DNA from: Hemileia vastatrix
Lineage: Eukaryota; Basidiomycota; Pucciniomycetes; Pucciniales; Zaghouaniaceae
DNA: 64,000 bases
Assembly: GCA_030280995.1 (NCBI GenBank)
Contig: JASXTE010000016.1
Location: 17,091,501-17,155,500, forward strand
Reading direction: 5' to 3'
Each line of letters opens with the position of its first letter. The stretch's first letter is position 1. Made by a program: the position numbers and the translations under genes. Positions 56,560 through 64,000 of this stretch are shown here, piece after piece. Under the pieces are notes generated by a model, which did no database searches, was not told the DNA's origin, and worked only from the letters and a program-made list of their open reading frames with translations.

Positions 56560-57316
56560 CAAAGCCAGTCTATTCTTGTATTTACATGGCGAGTTTGGTG
56601 TTGGTAAATTGGATTGTTGGCTAAGGCTATTGCTCCTTGATTGTCAGAATATAGTATTAAATCAGTAATATTATAATTGAAATCTTTGAGTAATTCATTG
56701 AACCATAATAGATCTTGGGTAGTTTCAGACATGGCCCTAAATTCAGGTTCAGTGGTAGACAATGCAATTACAGGTTGTTTTCAAGAGCGCCAACCAATAA
56801 GTCCATGGCAGAATATCAAACTGCCAGAGGTAGACTTGCAGTCGGAGTTATTGTTGTAGTCAGCATTGGCATAAGCTATTAATTGATTGGGGGAGGCCAA
56901 ATTAACAACGCCTAGTGTGAGAGCATGATCTTTTGTACCTGAAAGGTAACGAAGGACATGTTTAAAAGCTAGAAAATGTTCAATGGTGGGTTTGTTGAGA
57001 TATTGAGCTAGAAGGCTTGCAGAGTAAGCCAAGTCTGTTCGAGTGCATAGGACCAGATAGTTCAATAAACCTATAGCCCTTTGGTAATTAAAGGTAGTTG
57101 GAATTGGAGCAGTTTCATTAGGATTGAATTTGATATTAGGGGTTAAAGGAGTTGATAGAGGAGTTAGATTAGATACACCAAATTCAATTATGATGTTCTC
57201 GATGTAGAATTTTGAGATAGAGAGATTGTCTTCAAAGTAATATTTCTAGAAATTTTCATACCCAGCACCCACTCGACATCTCCTTGGTCATCCATATTGA
57301 AATGAGTAGATATTTT
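56560..57316 (-). pseudogene. copia-1 reverse transcriptase end and RNase H
   Basis: LNYLVLCTRTDLAYSASLLA-like start (MNYLVLCTRTDLAYS), FLAFKHVLRYLSGTKDHALT, LIAYANADYNNNSDCKSTSG, then after a stop KQPVIALSTTEPEFRAMSE, LILYSDNQGAIALANNP and TRHVNTRIDWL. Standard copia RNase H motifs. Stops lie near 57240-57300 and at ~56779. Confidence 0.85.
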
Positions 57317-58177
57317 TCATTTAAAATCAGAAACATCTGGACCAGCTATGATCATGTCATTGATATGTATAAAGATGTAGCAAGGTTTATTTTTTTCTTT
57401 ATTATAGAATAGACATGGATCCACTGAGTTATGAGCAAAGTTTATGCTGGCAAAGAATTTAGATAGTTCGTTATACCAAGAACATGGGCTCTGCTTCAGG
57501 CCATAGAGTGATTTATTGAGTTTAAGACATTTTGTTGAATCAGATACAAAGTAACCATCTGGAAATTTGAGATAAAGTTCTTCATCAGGTACACTGTGTA
57601 GGAAGGCAGAGCAAACATCCATTTTTTGGATGTTCCAGTCCTTTTCGGAAGCTAGGCCAAGTAGAAAACGAAGTGAGGATAACGTTCCAGTGGGAGCGTA
57701 AGTTCTGATATATTCGATTCCGTCAATTTGAGAAAAACCTTGAACACACAATCTAGCCTTGTATTTGATAATATTACCGTTGGAGTCGGTTTTCTTTTTG
57801 AAGGTCCAGGTTGTTCCAAGGAGATGTACCATAGGTGGTTTGTCTACTTCCGACCAGACCTCATGTTGTTTAATTGAATTGAGTTCAGTCTCAATGGCTT
57901 TAAGCCAGTGATTTTTGTCGGGTGAGTTTACGGCTTGTGCATAAGTCTGGGGTATGTCCAAGAAACTGACCATTAGATTGATATTACGTCTTTTGGTAGT
58001 TATAATATTGTCAAAGCTGATGGAGCTGTCTATATTTTTAGGTGGAGAAGTATTTTTGTCAATCCACTCGTAATGTTTGTGTTGAGGAAGATCAAGAGAC
58101 TGAGTAACTTGAGTAGATGTGGTAGGTTCTAGAATTTCCTCAAATCTCTCTTCGTTATAACGAGTAGGTAGTTCCAA
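57317..58177 (-). pseudogene. copia-1 reverse transcriptase
   Basis: WLKAIETELNSIKQHEVW, GTTWTFKKKTDSNGNIIKYK, RLCVQGFSQIDGIEYIRTYA, IQKMDVCSAFLHSVPDEELY, KLNKSLYGLKQSPCSWYNEL and FIHINDMIIAG. The conserved V/I-D-D at the active site is I-N-D, so one metal-binding aspartate is replaced. A stop follows at 57317. Upstream, a stop near 58195 separates it from integrase. Confidence 0.88.
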
Positions 58178-58195
58178 AGGATGAGAGGTAATGTT

Positions 58196-59233
58196 TCAAA
58201 TATCTGGTGAACTTGGTTGAGGATATAGAGGTTCAGGGAATTCAACTTCTGATGACTTTTTATTGGAGATCTTTTGAGTGACATTAAAAGTGTTGTAAAA
58301 TTTCACGTTATGAGTAGTTTTGTTGGTCTTTGGATTATAGATCCGGTAGTTATTTTGACCTACTTCATTACCAAGAGTCATGCCTTGCTCTCCAACGGCG
58401 TTAAATTTACCCATCCTTTTGACTTTAGGTATATGAAATATAACGTCACACCCAAACAATTGCAGAGTCTTAGGGTTCTTAATTTCATTTCGCCAGAGTT
58501 GAGAAGGTGTAGAGAAATTCAGTAAGGTAGAAGAGGGAGTTTGGTTGAGTAAGAAGGTAGCCATAGATATAGCTTCAGCCCACCATTCTCCATTCAGACC
58601 AGAGTCAATTAGTAAACAATGAGCTTTTTCTACAAGTGTTCTATTACCCCTTTCTGAAATGCCATTCTGTTGTGGTGTATAGGATGCATTTAGTAAATGT
58701 TGGGTACCTTTTGATTGATAGTGAGTGGCAAAATTAGAGTTGGCAAATTCACGGCCATTGTCCATGATAACCGCCTTAATTCGTCGATTGAATAGAGTTT
58801 CCATTTTAGTTTCAAAATTTTTAAAGAGAGTAAAAGTTTCAGATTTTAATTTGAGGAAATATACGTGGTAAAAATGAGAGTATCCATCAACTATTTAAAG
58901 GAAGTAATTGTTGCCGCCTAAGGAGGTAGGAGTAATTGGTTCACATAGATCCATATGTATAACATCTAAGGGTTGAAGCGGAGTGGGAAAAGTGCCTGAA
59001 AAAGGTAAAATGTGAGATTTCGCAAGTTCACAAGTTTGGCATTGAAAGTTTGAAAGATTCTCACCTGGAAACATTTTTGCCATGACTTTAAGATTTGGCT
59101 GTCCAGCCGATTGATGTAGTCTTAGAAATTTTGAGGGAGGTGAAGTAATTACGGAATTAATTACAATAGGATAAATCTTTATGCTTAGAATATTGCCTTC
59201 AATACAACAGGGGGTGACTATGTTATTCTTGTA
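58196..59233 (-). pseudogene. copia-1 integrase
   Basis: GAG-pre-integrase (FLRLHQSAGQPNLKVMAKM, FQCQTCELAKSH), then core D (VIHMDLCEPITPTS), a stop at ~58893, D (AVIMDNGREFANSNF) and E (NGISERGNRTLVEKAHC), then the copia-type tail (QLFGCDVIFHIPKVKRM). All three acids remain; stops at ~58893 and 59234 break the frame. Confidence 0.88.
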
Positions 59234-60373
59234 TCAAATATTGAAAATTCCATGATCGTTAGAGAGTGACCATTTGCTTTTTAATAAGTCAATTGCAGAT
59301 ATGAGGGTAGATTTGAGTGATGGAACATAAAGGGCATTATTAGTAGTGATGATGTGCCCATTAGATATGTTGAAAGAGACAGTGCCTTGTCCAAGGGCAG
59401 TATTATCATCTCCATTAGCCATTAGTAATTTGATGACTTTTGATGTGAAGGAAGTAAAAATGTCCTGTTTTTGAAAAAGAGAATAAGAGGCACCACTGTC
59501 CAATACGGCATGTTTAGGAGGTGATGAAGTATAAACCAAATGTATTTTAGCTTCCTTCTCCTTTTTCCTCTTCATATATTCTTCACGTTTCTCCAGATGC
59601 AATTGAAAGCATGCAGCTTCGGAATGAGGTGCCAAAGGATTATGTTTACCACCCAAACAATAATTTTTGACTTTTCCCACAGTCAATAGAGTCCTTGATG
59701 ATGTCCCTTCATTAGTTTCTTGTCTTTTAATTTCAGCTTCTAAGTCATTAAGTATTTCATCGACTTGAGGTTTTGTCCTGGAAACCTTTGTTTTGCTGAG
59801 AATAAGCATGCCAAATTTTTTGAATGTTTCAGGAAGATGATTGATGATATAATACGCCATTGCAGTAGAAGTAGCATCTGAGGTGAATAGTTCAGGGGAA
59901 AGTTCCTGAAGTAAATTGTAGTTACCTCTAAAGTCCTTAATATTTTTAGAGAGATTGCTGTCAGAAAACTTAGTTCCATAGAGTTGTCCATACACATAGG
60001 AACAGTTTTCTGCAGAAGAAGAAGCGTAGTGATCTTTTATGTTAGACCATAATAACGCTGGATTCAGTTTTGTCGAAGAATTGACAAATTTATTTTGATT
60101 GTCACGGTCCAAGTGAAATCGGATAAGCATAGTGGTTTGCTTTAATTTTAATTGATGTAGAGCCTTGGCTTCAGGTTGAGTGGGTACAGTTAAGTCAGCT
60201 CTTAGATATTCATCAAGGCATCTCAAACCTAAAGCGCATTCCATGTTATCGCTCCAGGAAACATAATTGGAGTTGGTAAGTTTCTCAACTCCTTTTATTT
60301 CAGAGACAGTGTTGGTATCGTGCTCAGCCATGATGGATGGTGAAGGTGGACAAGATGTATTAGAGGAGCTCAA
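59234..60373 (-). pseudogene. copia-1 Gag and protease
   Basis: 379 codons from MSSSNTSCPPSPSIMAEHD. Gag part: GVEKLTNSNYVSWSDNMECA, LLWSNIKDHYASSSAENCS, YYIINHLPETFKKFGM. The protease active site is HAVLDSGASYSLFQKQD, with ALYVPSLKSTLISAIDLLKS downstream. No CCHC knuckle is seen; only CLGGKHNPLAPHSEAAC resembles a modified zinc finger, as in many fungal copia Gags. It ends at a stop where pre-integrase should continue. Confidence 0.85.
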
Positions 60374-60451
60374 ATGTCTGTCACTGAGGTCAGGGGAATC
60401 TATATTAATTGGAGACGCCAGTGTGTCTAGCTATATGCAATATGAATTATA

Positions 60452-60472
60452 GTAGCTCTGCGCCCATAACCC
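60452..60472 (-). other. copia-1 primer site resembling half-tRNA(Met-i)
   Basis: Directly inside the 5' LTR the minus strand reads GGGTTATGGGCGCAGAGC. Its complement GCGCCCATAACCC looks like an initiator tRNA-Met anticodon arm (CAT anticodon, AACCC). Copia and Ty5 are known to prime from cleaved initiator tRNA halves. Confidence 0.6.
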
Positions 60473-61278
60473 TGTATAGCTGAGTATAGTTAGACAAAGT
60501 TGGTCAGTAAAGAATGGACAAGGACAAAAATATGTAGCACTAAGGCTAGGAAGAAGGACAGAGAACAGAGGAATTGGGACAATAGGAAAAGATCAAATTA
60601 CCTGAGTATAGTTGGACAAACTTGGTCAGTAAAGAATGGACAAGGACAAAAATATGTAGCACTAAGACTAGGACAAAGGACAGAGAACTGAGGACTTGGG
60701 ACAATAGGAAAAGATCAACTAAGTGTAGGATAGAGGCAAGAGTGAGGGAAATAATATGAGAGAACGGGCAATTAGTGTAAAGATGAAATAAAAGGTTAAG
60801 GTGGATTACTTGATAGTCGTAGAGAATACTCACAATTACCTGAGTATAGTTGGACAAACTCGGTCAATAAAGAATGGACAAGGACAAAAATATGTAGCAC
60901 TAAGGCTAGGACAAAGGACAGAGAACTGAGGACTTGGGACAATAGGAAAAGATCAACTAAGTGTAGGATAGAAGCAAGAGTGAGGGAGTTATATGAGAGA
61001 AATGACAATTAGTGTAAAGATGAAGTAAAAGGTTAAGGTGGATGCAGAATGAGCAAGTGGAGCATACACCTTATATAGTAATAAGTAGCGGGTTTAAAGA
61101 GATTAGTAGTAGATAGGAAACTTATAGCGGAATATTAATGGATATATAGATAGGAAACTTAACAGTTTTGAGTATAACAGTAACATATAAGGTATATAGA
61201 CACAATTGGTGATTAAGTTAATATTGAGAAATGACAAGGTAATGTAGAGTGTATATACTAGATCTTAAACATTTGACA
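60473..61278 (-). repeat. copia-1 5' LTR with three internal repeat units
   Basis: 806 bp: one ~120-bp partial and two full ~240-bp repeats, against two in the other LTR. The same minus-strand TATA-like region lies near 61070. Confidence 0.88.
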
Positions 61279-61540
61279 GTTAAACCTGACCTAAATAAGG
61301 AAAATAAGTAATATTGAGCAAGACACAGAAAACGGGAAAAAAGAAAAAACAGAGCCCAGTATATAGGTGTACATCTTGCTCATCAAGAAGAGATAAGAGT
61401 GAGTAGAAAATTAAAAGAATGCCATCAGAAGGCACATGTAACTTTTGACATGTGTATAGAAGCATCTAACTCTATAAATATACTAGTAGAAAATAGAAAA
61501 AGAAGAATAGAAATACAAGGAACAATCAGTCATTCTTACA
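61279..61540 (-). repeat. 3' LTR remnant of copia-2 (unit 2)
   Basis: Counterpart of 40142-40403 with scattered substitutions. Confidence 0.55.
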
Positions 61541-62022
61541 CCCCTCCTTGCTATCAATCATATCTTCCAAGCCAATTTTCTTTACAAAACTTTTAAATTT
61601 CTCTTTACTAAGAGCCTTGGTGAAAATATCTTCAATCATGTCAGTCGAGGAAGTGTATTGAAGATCAATTTTCCCAGTCATTACTTGTTCTCTTATCCAA
61701 TGAAAATGTATCTCTACGTGCTTGGTCCTAGCATAAAACATGGGATTGTTACATAATGCAATATAGACCTGGTTATCAGAAAACAATTTTGAAGATGATT
61801 TACAATCAAAACCAAGATCACTGAATAGAGTCTGCATCCATATGGCTTCCTACCCTGCATCAACTGTTGCTTTCTCTGCTTCCATTGTACTGAGAGAAAC
61901 TGTGGGTTGTTTCTTGCAAAGCCGGCTAATTGCAGTACCATTGATGATGAAAACGTATCCTGTGGTTGAACAACAAGTAACTTGAAACCCTGCCTAATCA
62001 GTCAGCATAACCTGTTGGTAGT
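61541..62022 (-). pseudogene. copia-2 RNase H fragment (unit 2)
   Basis: Same content as 40404-40886 (MQTLFSDLGFDCKSSSKLF, DMIEDIFTKALSKEKFKSF). It has an extra TAG upstream of IWMQTL and an alanine-to-glutamate change in the DMIADIFTKAL motif. Confidence 0.82.
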
Positions 62023-62027
62023 GTGTA

Positions 62028-63185
62028 TGTCAGCCTAGGTATCTTCAGGACTGAGTAATTCTTATGTTTAAAATAAGATAACCTTAATTACATTAAGCTT
62101 ATTACTTAAAAATAAGGTTAAAATACTTTTATATATGGTTATAATACATATATATATAATCATGACACTATTATATGACTTACAGTAGTTTAAATAGCTT
62201 ATCCATAGCCTAATAATACTTATTAAGGTTTTTATGGAGTCATAACATACTTATCTTAAGTGGTATTAAGTAATTATAGACATAAATAAGCTTATATGTA
62301 TACATAAACCTCATATTCAGTGAAATATGTAGTTATATTATGTATATTTATTTAGGTCTATAAGTGGATTTTAACCTCTTAATAGCCTATAACCTTTATT
62401 TTTCTGCTTATTTTAGTTCATATGAACATATTCAGTGGACTCACAGCGCCTACACAAGCATATACACCTATTTCATGCGCATATATCCAGTTTGGACAAC
62501 TTAATCTGCTTTTTTGGAAGGATTTCCATGGATTTATGTGTTGGGATATGATTACTGAGTTAATGTGGATGCTTGGGGATGTTATTGGGGGCTTGAAAAG
62601 TTAATTTGGTTCCTTTATACACTTTAGGTTTCATTTTATCCTCTTTGGATGAGTTATTTTACATTTTTCCTTATGGTATCCACTTTGATCTGTTTATTCT
62701 ATTTCTGGTATGGGTCTGTGGTATCATTAATTGTGATGGAGGGTCCTTACTGGAGGTCTGGATGTTAAAACTGCTTGAAGTGGACACCATGGGGAAGTGA
62801 TGGGCCCTCACAGTGCTGTAATTGCCAGGGATAGCAATGACATTATCTGGATTGAAGGTCGGTGCACTCCAGTGGATTTTGGTATAAGTAAGGGAGGATT
62901 TGACGGGTTGTAGGACATCACTTACTTACTACACATTAAAAAACATTATAAAACAATTATTATCATATAGAAATATATTATAAAGCATTTATAAATTGAT
63001 ATTATCTTTATATAAGCTATAACTATATTTTATTATTCAATTTTCCACCACTAGCACACATAAAATCCAAGTATTGTGAGTTTATATTGAGAATTACTAT
63101 TTTATTAGTTTTCCCCTGAGGTTTAATCACTAAATCATTTAACAATAAGTAGTAGTACCATTAATATTTACTATTAAATCATACT
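62028..63185 (+). repeat. LTR inserted in copia-2 (unit 2)
   Basis: Counterpart of 40891-42062, starting TGTCAGCCTAGGTATCTTCA. Right end approximate. Confidence 0.6.
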
Positions 63186-63199
63186 TAGATACTAACACA

Positions 63200-63617
63200 C
63201 ACTCACAGAGTAGCTTTAACATCCTTCATTGACAAATGTAGGATTAGAATGAAAGGAGAGAGATAGTTCTATAGTTCCTTTAAGATAACGCAGCACTCTC
63301 TTGAAAGCTATCTAGTGTTTGATGCCAGGAGAGCTCAGATGTTGAGCAAGCTGACTATTGATGAACACAATATCAGTTCCTGTTGCTTGTGTAATATAAT
63401 TGAGTCTTCTTACTTCTCAACAATAATTTATGTATAGTTGAGAGAATTTATTAATTTTGTCTTCAGTAGCTGGCAATAATTGGGTGTTCATTTGCATTGG
63501 TGTATTCATAGGTTTACAATCCAACATATCATAAGATGCAAGAGAATCTTTAATCTCTTCATCTTGACACAATGATAAGGTGCCAGCTAAATGATTTCTT
63601 GTTACTCTCATCCCTAG
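63200..63617 (-). pseudogene. copia-2 reverse transcriptase fragment (unit 2)
   Basis: Counterpart of 42095-42481 (GMRVTRNHLAGTLSLCQDE, SYDMLDCKPMNTPMQM). Ends at the next gypsy-2 LTR. Confidence 0.82.
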
Positions 63618-64000
63618 TGTCAGCCAGGCTATACCAGGAGCCCAGTAAATGATATGTTGATTTATTGGACCTGAAAGAGGGAGTAATAATTGCATTTGAT
63701 GTATATAAATTAATATTTTATTGCATAATAGCATTATATAAGTATCTTATTAAATATAATTGTTATATTAATTCTATTGTTATATAAATTATTTATACAT
63801 TTAAATTAAGCATAATATATTTTATATTCTACAAATAATGGCGCATTTTTATGTATTTAATTATTATAAATTAATAATTAATTAATTACAAACATATATT
63901 ATAATTATATGTGTGAAATTGACTTATAATGTAATTAAATTTATATATTAAATAAAACTTTTCATATATTATTAAAAAATAATATTGGGCGCTTTTTTGA
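63618..64000 (+). repeat. Start of a further gypsy-2 LTR, cut by the window edge
   Basis: TGTCAGCCAGGCTATACCAG at the same copia-2 position as 42482. Small indels match the 3' LTR at 50609 better than the 5' LTR at 42482. Confidence 0.88.

Larger units (their letters stand above)
54936..61278 (-). mobile_element. Ty1/copia element (copia-1) with GTTAA target duplication
   Basis: LTRs at 54936-55595 and 60473-61278 begin TGTATAGCTGAGTATAG and end TTTGACA/TTTGGCA on the plus strand. GTTAA occurs at 54931-54935 and 61279-61283, and unit 1 has the empty site (TTAGTTAAACCTGACC, about 40140). Transcribed on the minus strand. Gag, protease, integrase, reverse transcriptase and RNase H are all recognisable in copia order but separated by stops, and RNase H is split by a solo LTR. 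Confidence 0.95.
51873..64000. repeat. Tandem duplication unit, copy 2 (runs off the window)
   Basis: Repeats unit 1 from its first base. Its private insertion is the copia-1 element at 54936-61278. The unit reaches the start of another gypsy-2 LTR at 63618 before the window ends, so the array may continue. Confidence 0.9.

Overview
The window looks like AT-rich, transposon-dominated nuclear DNA of a filamentous fungus. A rust fungus (Pucciniales) is the best guess. This rests on family resemblance: Myb/SANT-like transposon proteins with an NY..FFG and KGI...CP pattern, a PIF/Harbinger pair with a NAM-like partner, copia and chromodomain gypsy polyproteins, and short GT-AG introns of about 70-80 bp. 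No rRNA, confident tRNA gene or CRISPR array was seen. Only one clear host gene is present, a three-exon RhoGAP gene at 22.9-26.6 kb in a GC-richer island. A second gene, of unknown function, is present twice in a large tandem duplication.

Layout. 1-7.3 kb: two decayed DNA-transposon-like copies, each with ~150-300 bp internal repeats and a broken Myb/SANT-like gene on the minus strand. 7.3-9.4 kb: the 3' end of a dead gypsy element (integrase/chromodomain remnant plus 3' LTR). 9.4-15 kb: fold-back and terminal-inverted-repeat elements, including eight ~53-bp units that each form a hairpin with compensatory changes. 15,507-21,295: a PIF/Harbinger element with TIRs and a TTA target duplication, carrying a broken Myb-like ORF and a nearly intact DDE transposase, interrupted by a fold-back element and a solo LTR. 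22,948-26,605: the RhoGAP gene. 27,563-36,423: a complete gypsy chromovirus on the minus strand with a TATGA target duplication, an uninterrupted 1,584-codon gag-pol and extra overlapping coiled-coil ORFs upstream of gag.

36,440 to the right edge: at least two tandem copies of a ~15-kb unit. Each unit carries a truncated minus-strand exon, the 235-codon orphan gene, a copia remnant split by an LTR, and a second, disabled gypsy element (copy 1: 42,482-51,872; copy 2 starts at 63,618 and leaves the window). After duplication, copy 1 received a solo LTR (37,237-38,024, AATTA duplication) and copy 2 received a 6.3-kb copia element (54,936-61,278, GTTAA duplication). That copia was itself later hit by another solo LTR (55,757-56,559, CAAAG duplication). 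Each of these insertions is proved by an empty site or restored reading frame inside the window.

The genes do not form an operon or pathway. The window is a host gene island beside a nested transposon field in which one small gene has been amplified. The observations most worth following are the orphan-gene tandem duplication, the RhoGAP domain lacking its arginine finger, the hairpin minisatellite, and the conserved overlapping ORFs plus repeated leader motif of the gypsy lineage.
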